DNA of 64,000 nucleotides from Davidsoniella eucalypti. Taxonomy: Eukaryota; Ascomycota; Sordariomycetes; Microascales; Ceratocystidaceae. The first letter of the stretch is position 1. Each line of letters starts with the position of its first letter. Of the stretch, positions 33,752 through 44,963 are shown piece after piece. The position numbers were made by a program, and so were the translations under genes. The DNA lies in contig RMBW01000072.1 of assembly GCA_004009845.1 (NCBI GenBank), forward strand, positions 1 through 64,000, in the 5' to 3' direction. The notes beneath the pieces are model-generated. The model had not been told where the DNA came from. It made no database searches and worked only from the letters and a program-made list of their open reading frames with translations.

Positions 33752-35276
33752 AATAGTATACTATGATGTGGGTCCTTATATAGGATAAGAAAAATCTCGA
33801 TATTCCAAATAAAAAATTCTTCGCAACCCAGGGCAAGCCAGTGCAGCAATGAAATAATAAAGTAGAAGACCTGTCAGACGTCCATCACATCCCACCCTAC
33901 CAATGCGCTCGAAAGCAGACCATATGGCAGGGACGAGATCATCATCACTTCTTATACAGCTAGTGCTCAGCCGAAGCCGCCACTGAGCCGCCATCTTTGC
34001 AGATGGTGCAGAAGTACCCAGAGTTTTCACTCTAAGGATGTGAGGATATCAATCATCAACCAGGGTGGACTCTGTAGCTCCTTTGGGGAACCAAGAGGAA
34101 GGTCGACTACTATAGAAATGATTCTCTGAAGTATTGTCGCCTAGAGAAGAAAAGGAAGAAGAAAAGAAAAGTGAAAAAGGGCGGGCAGCCAGGCTTTTTA
34201 TATACGAGCTGCCGATTAAAAGTGGGTCCTCTTGCTAGGATTTTTGACCCACTTGCTAGTATGTGGTGAAAAATATAGTAAAAATATGGGGCCCTTGGGC
34301 CTCTGTTAGCCCCTTCATGTTTATTTAACCCTACAGTAAGTCGTCATTGAATTGAGCCAATACACAAGTACCTAACCCTGCAGTCTCCTTGCATGCAGCA
34401 TGCCAAAAGAATAACAAAGATATTTCTTTTAAGCTAGTGATAGTTCCAAGTCAAGATGATCAACAGTGAGCACTAAGAACAGTGTTTTTTAAAAATTTTA
34501 ATTCAATTTTATTAAGGTGGAAATGGAGCTCTTAATAGCTAAATGATTGTACATGTTGATCTGATTCCTGTGCTCCATAAAATAGTCAAAAAGCTAGCAT
34601 AATCAGGAATCAAGCTATTCTCCTTTCGCTTGTGATTTGCGCCTTTCCTATTTTGTCTCGAGTCCTCCGACCAGCAACGTATTGCAACATTAGAAACATC
34701 AAACAATCACGACACCCAATTTTCCTCAAACTATTTATTGTTAATTATTGCAGAGTCTTTCGCCCCGAAGCCACTATTGGGAATCTGCAGAACCGCGGCG
34801 GCCTCAGAACCAATCGCTCATAATAATAACAGCGGCTTCTACATGAGCAATCATATATCGATACTGCGTCTTCCGAACCACAAAGAGCTTGCCGGCTTTA
34901 CATAGCTAGCGCACGATGGCTTTTATAGCCACCGCCAAGGCGTACGTCTCTAAGATATATCATCTAGATACCCTCGATTTGATTTGATTATATTTAACGT
35001 CTACCTAAATCACTAAGATCATACGACGCCGGGTTGGCTACCGGACAGATATTTAAAGTTGTGCCTGTATATTAAAGTTGTTTTGGCAATTTTAAAGTGT
35101 AAAGACTAGGTTGAAATGTAGCGATAAGTGCAAAGCAACGAAAGGTAATAGTAGAGGAAAATAGTAGAAAGAAGCAGTAAAAACAATATAGAGGAAACAA
35201 GAAGAGCGAAAAAAAAACCTTGTCACAGCTGTAGAATCGTCAAAAGAAAGCAGCACCCAATCAAAACATCATTCAC
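33752..35276. other. Region without a gene, right copy of the 53-bp repeat
   Basis: A/T-rich, with short unsupported ORFs (minus 33776-34030, plus 34632-34823). It contains the second copy of the 53-bp repeat at 34977-35029. Confidence 0.5.
34977..35029 (+). repeat. 53-bp direct repeat, right copy
   Basis: Identical to 28527-28579. The sequences beyond both ends differ except for a short GACGCCGGGTT echo. Confidence 0.85.
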
Positions 35277-35283
35277 ATGCTCC

Positions 35284-35907
35284 TCAGGCCAGGAAGCCCT
35301 CATCTTGATTCCCCAAGTCCGAGGGACAGACTGGGAGTGTTGCGCCGTCACCCATGCGGCCTTCTCGAGCCACTCCTCGGGTCACCCAATGGGCCTCAAC
35401 TCGGGTTTCAGCCATCAGGATGCCCACGGTTCTGGCGAGCCACGCTGAAGTGGTCTTTGACATACGTTGTTGTAGTATCTTGAACGTAGTTTCAGACCTC
35501 GGGTCCATCGATCCGCCCTGGGAGAACACCATGGGGTAGAACTGCTCGCCAGCTTCTAGGGGGGGCATTTACCAATCTTAACGTTGTAACTCTTGTTCAG
35601 AATGGTAGATGCTTCCCTTGAGGAGTGTTCCCCGTGAAGCGTGATGATTGTCAGGTCGTAGAGCTTGCGCAATCCAACCTCCTCGAATCCCCAATCGGCT
35701 CGTCGGCCGGAGTCTTCCTCATCGTTGTGCCTGAAGTGGGGTTCCAGGTCGCACAGGATTCCTGACTGGCGGAGAGCCTGGTGGAAGCAGTTTCGAACCA
35801 TGTTGTGAAGGCGGTGAGTTGACCGGGCACGGGTAGTGGTCCGTTGGCACTTTTGGTGATGACCTCCGCTCGACAAACTCAATAGCTTTGTATGTGCGGG
35901 ACGACAC
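35284..35907 (-). mobile_element. Retroelement C-terminal fragment with nuclease-like domain
   Basis: Two minus-strand frames joined by a frameshift near 35565 read LHNMVRNCFHQALRQSG, then RRADWGFEEVGLRKLYDLTI, then LNKSYNVKIGK and EQFYPMVFSQGG. The pattern (H-x-VR, R-x-ADW, YDLTI, then a late F-x-PxV-x2-GG) is what I know from the C-terminal region of some RT-encoding retroelements, where it may be a restriction-like endonuclease or a relative. No RT is attached. It is broken and lies next to the RNase H fragment at 36061, on the same strand. Confidence 0.5.
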
Positions 35908-36060
35908 CGTCCCCTAGCCCGAAGAACTAGTGGTCCATACCTCCACTACGAGCAGCAAAAACAAATACAATTTTTTTTTTTTTTGGAAAGGTTGTAAAAC
36001 ATGAAAAACAAGGCAAATAAAACATACAAAAACATAAACAAAAACCACACCAAATCCTCC

Positions 36061-36861
36061 TCAGTCACTTCCCCCCTTCGCTGTACTTGTCTGGCCCGCT
36101 GATGGGGCTTCTTCTCTAGGCGCATGGCCTCTGTAGTGCCGCCATTTCACCTCCAGTCTCTTGGCAAGATACTTGCAGGAACTCTCTTTCCGAAGTAGCT
36201 TTTTGACAAAGCTAGTCCGGAGTGGTCTCTCATTTCTGGGGCACGCCCAGGGATGGAAAGGTTCCTTCCGTTGATGGCACAGTGGGCAGTTCCTTTCCGC
36301 CTCCGTATGTTTGAAACGGTCATGGTACTCCGCAAAGTCGCCATGGCCTGTCCGGGCAGTTAGGATCCGTCCCACCGTAGATCTGTGCTGGTCTTTAAAC
36401 CAGTCCACCTTGTAGACAGTCTTTGTTTCAAAACGAACCTCAAGGTGCTTTCTCGGCTCATTCCGCTATCCACGACTTGAAGTCGGCATTCAGCTGTGCG
36501 TTTTTCCATCCGCGGGCGGAAGCAAGGGACATACGGTCGAGGTCAACAAGCTTAGTATTGCTCGTACACCCTTGTTTCGCCAACTTGTCAACTAGCTCGT
36601 TGCCAGGAACATTAGTGTGTCCTAGGACCCATCTGATGCCACCGACTGCTAGTTCTACATGCTCAATGCCTCCTTTCCACTCATGGAGTAAGCTTCGAAT
36701 CGAGAGGTTCCATTCTTACCCGCCCTATTGGAGATTGTTGTGCAACACCCAAATTGTCAAGGCACAGATACAGACTGCCTGCATCGGGAGGGGCATGCTT
36801 GATGGCCGCTTGGACTGCATTGTCTGCAGCAATAGCCTCTGTGTCGGCCACTTCTCGTAAA
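36061..36861 (-). mobile_element. LINE RNase H and C-terminal zinc-knuckle fragment
   Basis: Read downwards on the minus strand from about 36861: EVADTEAIAADNAVQAA (RNase H Glu block), SLYLCLDNLGVAQQ (Asp block), GIRWVLGHTNVPGNELVDKLAK (His/Asp block), then TGHGDFAEYHDRF and CPLCHQRKEPFHPWAC (CCHC knuckle). The last 115 codons form one frame ending at 36061; earlier blocks are in other frames. It is a 3' fragment of a Tad1-like LINE facing away from the RT fragment that starts at 36862. Confidence 0.8.
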
Positions 36862-37773
36862 GAGCCACATGACCTGGACCAATCAGCGGTGCTATTGCTT
36901 CAAGGGATACGTCAAGCCTTTGAGGAGGCCACACCGGTCAAAAAAGTATCGAAGTCAGGATACAAGTGGTGGAACCCGAAATGCCAGGAGAAACACCGAT
37001 TGGCATGCGCAGCAAAAAAGAGCCTTATGGCACTTCTACACTTGCGCAAGCTAGGAGCTGTGAACCTCGAGCCTGAAATAATGGAAGCAACCAGAGCTAA
37101 TCAAGAGGTCAAGCAAGACCTCCTGGTGACAATCAGGAAGGCGAGCTCGGACTACCATAGGAAACTCATCTCAAATCTCGGAGGACTCCCTGAAGTACAC
37201 AGAGCGGCCAAATGGCTGACGACCCCGCAGAGGGCCCTGACGCCAGCCCTTCGTGCTCAAGATGCCACTCTAAAGAGTATACCAGAAGGAAAACTGGAAG
37301 TTCTCAGAAGGAAACACTTGACAGGAAACGGCATGGAGGATAGCACGACCCGACCCGAAATCGACCATCAGCAAGGCAACAAATGGGAACCCATCATGGA
37401 GGCAGAGGTTGAACAAGCCATGCGGAAGCCCCAAAACACAGCACCGGGCAAAGACGAGATACAGAACAAGCTACTCGAGTGGTGCTGGCCTGTCCTAGGA
37501 CCTCACATCACCCGACTGTTCAACAGATGTCTGGAAACCGGCTATCATCCTAAACCTTTCATGGTAGTCCTCCGGAAACAAGGGAAACGAGACTGGTCAA
37601 ACGCAAAATCCTATAGGGTCATCTCACTTCTGCCGACCCTAGCCAAAGCACTGGAAAGGGTTATAGCCAGAAGACTGACCGAAGAAGCCATGATGAAAGG
37701 CATTTTCCTGGACAACTATGCATGCGCCCTCCCAAAACGCTCAGCCTCTGACCTTGTTGACAGCTTGTTCTGA
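36862..37773 (+). mobile_element. LINE fragment: endonuclease-RT linker and RT fingers
   Basis: An open plus frame of about 304 codons with SGYKWWNPKCQEKHRLACAA, then PQNTAPGKDEIQNKLLEW, FMVVLRKQGKRDWSNAKSYR and VISLLPTLAKALERVIARRL. These are the RT segments before motif A; the frame stops at 37773 just after ALPKRSASDLVDSLF. The catalytic YxDD part is absent. The junction at about 36861/36862 puts it head to head with an RNase H fragment of the opposite strand. Confidence 0.82.
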
Positions 37774-38662
37774 TCTTCTCTGGCACTGTAATGATTTCGC
37801 CTTGAATACTATCCAACAGTGGCGAGACAAATATACCATGGGAAACAAGCTTCAGCGATAACATCTTGGGTGTTCGCCAGAATCAGACAAATAGTAGAAT
37901 GAAGAGCTCAAATGAAGTCATGATAGAACATATGATCCACGTTTTGAGGCTGTAGTAGGAATGGATTATAATGACTTCAATCTCCCAAAAGAAGCAAATG
38001 AAGCCATTCAAAGCTTTTTGAAAGACTATGCTTTCTTTCACCTGATATAAGTACCGGGATTTCAGCAATTCGTCGTCAAAGCACATGCGTTTCGGTGGTT
38101 ACAAATCCAGAATGATAAAAGCTGGAATAGAACGGAGTTGTCTGGACATTTTGACTTTTGGATTGGTTACATGGCTGTTCTCTATCCCGTATCGAGGATT
38201 CGATTCGAATGAAGACATATATAGTGTTACACAGATATAAAGATAGAGATGTATAGTTATATGTTAATCATTATACAGTATTGATTTGTGTAACTATATA
38301 TATTAGAACCACTCACCTGTATTCGAGAAGCAGTACAGTCATTTGTGAGCCAATTCGTACGTTTTACTATATCGAAACCCCGATATCTAGAAATGAAAAT
38401 GGACATAGCATGGAAGCACTAGAAGCGGTGTGGGTTTATTCGTCTGGTTTGGTAGGCCCTGTGAAGTAAAAGCGGAAGACACCAAGCAAATGAGAATAAG
38501 CATATCAAACTTAGCTTTGTAGGCCAGCTCAATAGAGAAAAATGTTGAACCAGTGTATAGAAGATTACATTAGAAATGAGAGCAGCATTAGCAAATAAGA
38601 ATTATATGATATCAGAAGAACTACCAACTACCAAACAACTAAAGATTTACACAAGAGCTCGT
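37774..38662. other. Spacer between LINE fragment and kinase-like gene
   Basis: A/T-rich, no supportable gene. A peptide-like plus reading near 37945-38048 (DYNDFNLPKEANEAIQSFL) has no start and no recognised family. Part of this is the 3' flank of the minus-strand gene. Confidence 0.45.
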
Positions 38663-41173
38663 TCAAGATACAATCGCTTCTAAGTTCTGTTCTACTTCGG
38701 CATCAATCAATGGCTTCTTTCGCGACGGTGGCCGATCCAGAATTGTAGCCATATCAAAATCAATGATCATTAACTTCCCTGTTTGAGAGTCTTGGAGAAT
38801 ATTTCTCTCTTCAAGATCGCCGTGTTCAATACCGCACTCTGCCATTTGTGAAACCATATCTCTAAGACCACTATAACTTTCCTTTGGCAACTCTGTGATA
38901 GACTCGCCAGCATAAGCAAGTAGAAGAACATGCTTATAATCATGGAATCTCAAAGGAATCCCCATCTTCAATGTGATACTCCCAAGACAAACAGGAACTA
39001 CAGTTCCTTGGAGACTCCTGAGCTTTGAATAGACAATGAGCTCCTTTTGAAGTAGCCATGTATCCTCACTCTCAAAGGCTTTGCCAACCAATGTATAGCC
39101 ATATGGATACACTGTGAGCTTGAACAAGGCCCCAACAGCACCATGTTTATCCAGATCTTCACAGCCATTATCGAGATTCGTATCCATTTGGATCTTGATA
39201 GCGTTCAAGAATTGGGAGGGACTCAATTGATGTCGTTGATCTTGAGTATCAGTGTTTGCTTTCCGGTGAAATTGGTAGTTTGGACAGTCTTGGTCAAACT
39301 CAAAACCATGGACCAGGCCATATAGACACTGTTGTGTACAGTAACTAGAAAGGCAAGCAGTATGTTCTTGAGGTCGAAAAGGCAAACTACCATGACCCCC
39401 TCCTCTTTCTGTGCTACTATCATCACCATCACTTAGCCCGGGAGTATCTGGATGGGCCTCTGGGCTTAGATGTGGACCTGCTTCGCCTGATGTGTCATCT
39501 TCATATGAACTTGGTAGAGATCGTATTTGAGACCTTAATGCCTGAATATCGCTTAAACTAAGTTTTCGCTGTTCAGGTGATAGGAGCATCAGCGTCAAGA
39601 TATAAGCAACTGGCGTCTGCTTGATACTTTCAATATGCTCCTCGATAATCTCAGGGTCTACAGGGCCTTTATCTCGATTAAGAAATAGAATATCAGAGAT
39701 TTGTTCTCTAGGAATACAGAGGGAGTAATGAACAGTGCTAGGGTTTGCCATATCAATACTCAAGAAAATGAAGGACTCGCCAGTCGTGATGTATCCATAT
39801 AAAAGCCCATAGTTAATCATGTAGTGATATACCTGTGTCACAGCACAAGCAACAAAATGGCGCATATATCTACTCTTTTCCGCTTCATCAGATTGATTCA
39901 AAGATCTTTTTGTGCTTCCTTTGAGACTGTTATAGAAGGAGGATGGGCCCGAAGTAGAAAAGTGGTCTAGGGCTGCTCGAAGCTGAGCAGGAGGGAGCTT
40001 ATGAGCTGCCTTGTACTCCACAATGAAGAGTAGCTTTTCGATTTTGACAGCTCCAGGAGTGTTCTGGGAGTCTTGGGGATCCCGAGAGATGCCTTGACTG
40101 ATATTAAAATAGGAGGGCCGAGAAGTTGAAGGTGTCTCGCTAGGAGCACTAGATGAAGCAGCCCTTTTCCTACCTGATTGATGTTGATCTGGCTGAGTAT
40201 TCGCGCTTTCTCTATGACGGAGGTTAGCAATATTGATGTTTTCTGGCTCATCCGAAGATCTAGATAGATCCGTTGAGGCCTGGGTCTGAGACTCTAGTAG
40301 ATCCCGAAGTTGAGAATCTACTGAATCTTGGAACTGTTGCTGCTCTGGTGCTCTCTGCTGACGTCGTTGAATCTCGTTGGCATATCGTGTGTTCGAATTG
40401 AATATTACTTCTTTGACTCCATTATAGGCCGTAGCGTCACATCGGTCGTGTTGTAGATAAATATTGATAACTTCCTGGACATGATCCTCAATGGCAGGTT
40501 TGGAAAAGCTTTTCGCGTCGCTCTCACTGGATAGCCACTGACTGCATAAAGCACGCTGGGCAGCAGCAGTTTCATTAAAACTATCAAATAAATGCTCCTG
40601 TTCAAAGACGGATTGAAACTCTGAAAACTTCTGCTCATGAATGCCTTGGAAGTCTGACCAGGATTTGAGAAGATGTGGGTATGATCGATTAGCGACCGAA
40701 GTAGGTCCCCCTGTTGTGAGCCGAGACAATACCGTCTCTATTTTGTAGGTTTGGAAGTTGAGAGCAAAGCCGTTATAGAGGTTAGTTGCAAATGTTGTTT
40801 TTCTAGTTAGGCGTTTGCTTTTCTCAGCTCTCTGTTCGGCGGCTTCTTTGTCGACTCGATATTGCTTAGCTCTCTGTTCGGCGGCTTCTTTGTCGACTCG
40901 ATATTGCTTAGCTCTCTGTTCGGCGGCTTCTTTGTCGACTCGATATTGCTTAGCTCTCTGTTCAGCTTCTCGAGTCCTGTTGACAGCGGCTTCTTTGTCG
41001 ACTCGATCTTGCTCAGTTATCTGTTCAAAAGCTTTTGCATCCCGATCCCTTTGCTAAGATATTGAAAACGAGTTAGATCTAAATTTTGTGCTAAGGAGCC
41101 TGCATTTATGTGAGTAATTACTAACCTCGAATAGCTGAAATATTTCTTCTTTAGATAATTTAGATACATCCAT
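38663..41173 (-). CDS. Coiled-coil protein with C-terminal protein-kinase-like domain (Crinkler-like architecture)
   Basis: Exons 41173-41126 and 41053-38663 (2439 nt) encode 812 residues; the 72-bp intron splits MDVSKLSKEEIFQLFE from the rest. The short header is followed by a charged coiled coil containing three perfect 14-residue repeats (EQRAKQYRVDKEAA) and a degenerate fourth. Next come a long hydrophilic middle and a C-terminal kinase-like lobe with HGDLEERNIL (catalytic-loop pattern HxD-x4-N) and IDFDMA in place of DFG, near residue 760. Fungal proteins with a header of the type LSKEEL, a coiled coil and such a kinase-like domain are known as Crinkler-like or as repeat-associated orphan kinases. 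Function is unproven. The gene is intact yet enclosed by retroelement fragments. The N-terminal 124 residues are missed if only one open frame is followed. Confidence 0.8.
40826..40951 (-). repeat. 42-bp coding minisatellite, three units
   Basis: Units 40826-40867, 40868-40909 and 40910-40951 are identical and keep the reading frame of the kinase-like gene. A degenerate fourth unit follows to about 41010. Each unit encodes 14 residues, two heptads of a coiled coil. Confidence 0.92.
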
Positions 41174-41925
41174 GATGTCTGGCAGCTTTTATTTAAGAAA
41201 AGTAGAGAAAATATTAAAGAAGTAAGTGAGTCTATTGTGTTGGAACACAATGTGCTTTGCGAGAAATAGGATAGTTAGGCAGAAATGAGCTGAGCGATTA
41301 AATTACCTATTCATCAAATCGTATGTTGCTTAGTCAGTCAGTACTGATTATTGTAGTACTAGCCTTGCACATCACGTGACTACACATACACTACATCACG
41401 TGACTTACCTCGACTTTATATATAACACCCCATAAAATTTCCTTCATAGACTCCTATTACCCTTTACATATTTTCTCCACACTCACATTAACATACTACT
41501 TGGCAAGTTCGCTATTTTCGCGTCAGACCTCCTAAGATTCTTCTTCTGAGATAATCTTTAGCAATGGCCAAAAAATGAAATATATGTATATATCATGTAA
41601 TTCACGCGTCGCTATTATTGATTAACATACTGAAAAAGTAGATATCTAAGAAAGGTATCTTTGTTGATGTTGCAATGGTCAGCCAAAATTATGAGATGGA
41701 GAGCTTAGGAATATGCTAATTTCACTGGCTGGAAGGCATCAACATCAAGAGTCTAAAGGAGATAGGTTGTATGCTGCAGTTGTAGTGCTAGCATTTCAAG
41801 ATAAACTCAAAAAGCTTGTGTGAAGCGTGGCCATCAAGCAGTAGAAGAGAGTAGAGACCCTCGTGACGATTGTCAATATATTTATTTATTTATTATTTAT
41901 TATTCATCGTTTTACGTCTTTATGT
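41174..41925. other. Upstream region of the kinase-like gene
   Basis: A/T-rich promoter side with no gene. CACGTGAC occurs twice near 41373 and 41396 (ATCACGTGAC both times), possible bHLH or bZIP sites about 200 bp from the start codon. A TTTATTTATT run lies near 41880-41900. Confidence 0.45.
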
Positions 41926-42505
41926 GGAAGCAGTGGAGAAGACAAGCAGCGCTAGCCTGGCTAAACTTGTTTCTTCACTGTCCACCTAGGTTGGTAGAGG
42001 CATAAAGGAAAAGACCAGAGTGCTCAGGGTGCGAGGAAGATGCTCAAGGAGACAACTATCGCAAGGTCAGCAAGGTCAGCGTCGGGGGATCGGGAGGGGC
42101 CAAGCAGCATTAAGCTAAACTTTCTTCACAGCCGTCCCCCTGGTGGGTTGTTGGAAAACACAGTGGAAACCCAAAGTGTTTTCATTGTGAGGGAGCAACT
42201 CAAGGAGAAGCTATCACAGGTTTGTGTTGGCATAATCAAATGAAGTGCAAAGCACAACACAAGAAGAGCCGGAAATTTCAGGCAACTGGAACCTTCAAAG
42301 TGTTGCCCTCCGAGTGTGAGTGTGAATCTCTGAGCAGCAGAGATGAGGCTCGGGAGACCAGCGATCTTGAAAAGTGTAGAGAAAAGGGGGTGTGCGGTCG
42401 TTGGTGAGAATGACCCTCGAGAGAGGAAGAAACAGGCTCAAGGCCTCACAAAACGGTGCATCATGAAATAAATCAATAGATGCGAGAGAATGGACAGCGA
42501 CATTG
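41926..42505 (-). mobile_element. Inverted retroelement segment (copy F)
   Basis: It matches most of copy E (2790-3439) in reverse complement, sharing the same inner landmarks. It lacks the terminal hairpin leader and starts where E has the segment after GCCGTCCATTCTC. It adjoins the plus-strand LINE at 42506. This is the layout of a 5'-inverted LINE, or else of an independent insertion. Confidence 0.7.
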
Positions 42506-44917
42506 CAGGGCGCAAGGGAACTCACCAGCCAAGCCCACCTAGGCGGGGAATGTGGCAACGGAACATCGAAGCCATCAAACGCTCACTCTCACAAATGAAA
42601 TCCTAGACGGTTTAGAGAGGAGGGTCGGATCATCCATTCTCACCTTCGATGTACAAGGTGCCTTTGATGGAATTCTCCCCCATAGGATGATCAATCGGCT
42701 TCTTAGCCAAGCATGGCCGAAACATGTATGCAAGTGGGTTCAATCCTTCTTGGAAGACAGAACCGCACAAATACACATGGACGGAATCTCGGAACCCCCA
42801 GGACCTACAAGCGGAAGTCTGCCCCAAGGCTCGCCAATCTCGCCCATCCTATACATGCTTTTTATGGCACCACAGTATAGTACTTGGCGTTCCCAACTCA
42901 AGGGCTACATGGATGACGGAATTTGGAAGATGGAAGGAACATCGCCAGAAGAATGCAATCGGAACCTCAAGGTTGCCATGGAACAAACCATCAAGTGGTG
43001 TGCCGAGAACGGGCTACGGCTCGACCATCAAAAGACAGGACTTCTACACATCACCAGAAACCGGCAACAAGGGAACCCTGATCTCCAGGTCGACGGAATC
43101 CCTACGATCAAGGCCACACCAAAGACTGGAAGTCTAAAGTGGCTTGGAGTACACTTCGACAGGACGCTCTCCTTCAACACTCATGTGAAAGAGGTCGCCA
43201 AGAAAATCACCCAAGCCACGCACAGCTTACGAATCTTGAAAGGATGCAAACACGGAGCCCCAGTTCGGGAACTGACACAGGTAGTCAAAACAGCGATTGT
43301 CCCGGCAATGACATATGCAAGCGCAACCTGGTGGCAGCCCGACGCCCATGGAAACAAGACCAAGGCGGATAATCTCGGTAAAGTGATACGTAAAGCCCTA
43401 CTTGCAGCGCTTCCCGTATACAGGACAACACCAACCGCCTTGCTCCACATGACAGCGAACCTCCCTCCTGTTGAGATCATCCTGGACACATCAGTGAAGA
43501 AGGAAGCTATACGATGGTATACCTTGGACAGTATGCACCCCACCACAGCAACAAGGAGAATGCCCCGAACGAGGATGATGTTATGGAAACTGCCAAGAAG
43601 GATGATCAAATATGGCCCAATCAAGGACACAACTACCCCAGCTGATCCCCCACCACAGAATGCGGGTATGAGAGGTGCCAACAAGCAAGAAACTGCAGAG
43701 AGGCATCGGGTCTTCAAGGCAGCGCAGAGCTTGAAGGACATCTGGCTTTACACAGACGGCTCCAAGCTAAGCAACGGATGGACAGGAGCAGGCTGGTATG
43801 CGGAAAAGAATAACCAACGACTGACCAGTGGGAAACAAGCGGAAATTTGGTGGAAGTTGCTGATGCGGAAATAAAAGCTATCCTACTAGGCCTCAAGCAC
43901 CTCCCAACCAGACAAATCGAGACGGATCAGACGATATGGATATGCTCAGACAACCAAGCAGCAGTTCACCGTCTCAACAACACGGCACAACGAACTGGGA
44001 CATTGCAACAAGCAGTAGACGAAACGAAGATATGGATACAGGCAGCAAAACAAAGGCACCGAGGACTACGAATATGCTGCATCTGGGTGCCAGGCCACAA
44101 AGACATACACGGAAACGAAGAAGCCGACAAGTTAGCTAAAGCAGCAGCAACCAACACCTGGGATATAGAGATGTCTCTAGCCACGGCTAGAAGATGGATC
44201 AAGGAAGACACGCATGCCAAACACGAACAATGGTTCAGAGCACAAGCGACTATCAAGGACAACAATTTCCGCGCCAAGCTTACCTTCCCGAAACAGAAAG
44301 AGACAGCGCTTCCAGGAGGACCAAGACAAACCCAAGGAGCAGTGCTGGCTGCTATGTCAGGCCATGGCGACTTCAAAGACTACCACTTACGTTTCCAACA
44401 CAAGGACGCTCCACTCAAATGCAAATCATGCGATAGAGACAAGGACCTATACCATCTCTGGACCTGCAAAGGCAAACCAGGAGCCTGGACCGCAACATTT
44501 GTTCAGAAACTGCTGAGAAGCACCTCAGGCAGACGAACTCTGGCAAAAGCCCTTACAAAAAGGGCATGGACTTTCCTATGACATGGGATCCAACATCTGT
44601 TGATCTTTCGTCTTACACCTTCGACTTTCAAGAATTTCTCTCTCTACTTGTGTTTCAACCCTTCCTTTGTCTTGTATGATTTTCCTTTTATATTTTGTTT
44701 TACTCCTTTTGTATGGTTTTTGCTTTTTCAGTTTTGTTTTCCTTTTTTTGAAGTAATACGGGGGTATCTACGGATGGCGTCCTATGGAGACCCGGGAGGG
44801 TAGTCCGGACCCGGACTAGGATACGGGTGGAAGTGGATAAGATATACCGGAGACAGAAAAATCGGCACGACCGGACTCGAAAATCCACTCGTAATAGTTT
44901 AGGAAGAGAATAAATAT

Positions 44918-44952
<35 letters not shown>
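42506..44952 (+). mobile_element. Tad1-like LINE, 5'-incomplete, with RT, RNase H, zinc knuckle, 3' UTR and (AAC)n tail
   Basis: The RT from motif A onward is open at 42552-43874: TFDVQGAFDGILPHRM, SLPQGSPISPILYMLF (motif B), GYMDDGIWKM (motif C), HQKTGLLHITR and LKWLGVHFDRTLSFNTHVK. RNase H follows: LYTDGSKLSNGWTGAGW, then after a frameshift near 43845 VADAEIKAILLGL, WICSDNQAAVHRL and CIWVPGHKDIHGNEEADKLAK. The ORF ends at 44581 with a CKSC...H...C knuckle. The 3' UTR (about 44756-44918) is nearly identical to the ends of the short elements and finishes in (AAC)n. The endonuclease and RT fingers are absent. At least one frameshift disables it. Confidence 0.9.
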
Positions 44953-44954
<2 letters not shown>

Positions 44955-44963
44955 CAACAGCTC
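44953..44963 (+). repeat. Target sequence copy 1 (CACAACAGCTC)
   Basis: This 11-mer follows the LINE tail and recurs at 45718-45728 and 46161-46171, always just after an (AAC)n tail. Such reiteration is expected when successive elements insert at one target and each duplicates it. Confidence 0.8.

Noticed and set aside
36423..36861. Plus-strand ORFs over 36423-36861, including the first 36 codons of the RT frame
   Set aside because: They are the mirror of the minus-strand RNase H blocks; the RT homology starts only at about 36862.
40815..41057. Plus-strand repetitive Leu/Ser/Cys ORF
   Set aside because: Mirror of the 42-bp coding repeat of the kinase-like gene.
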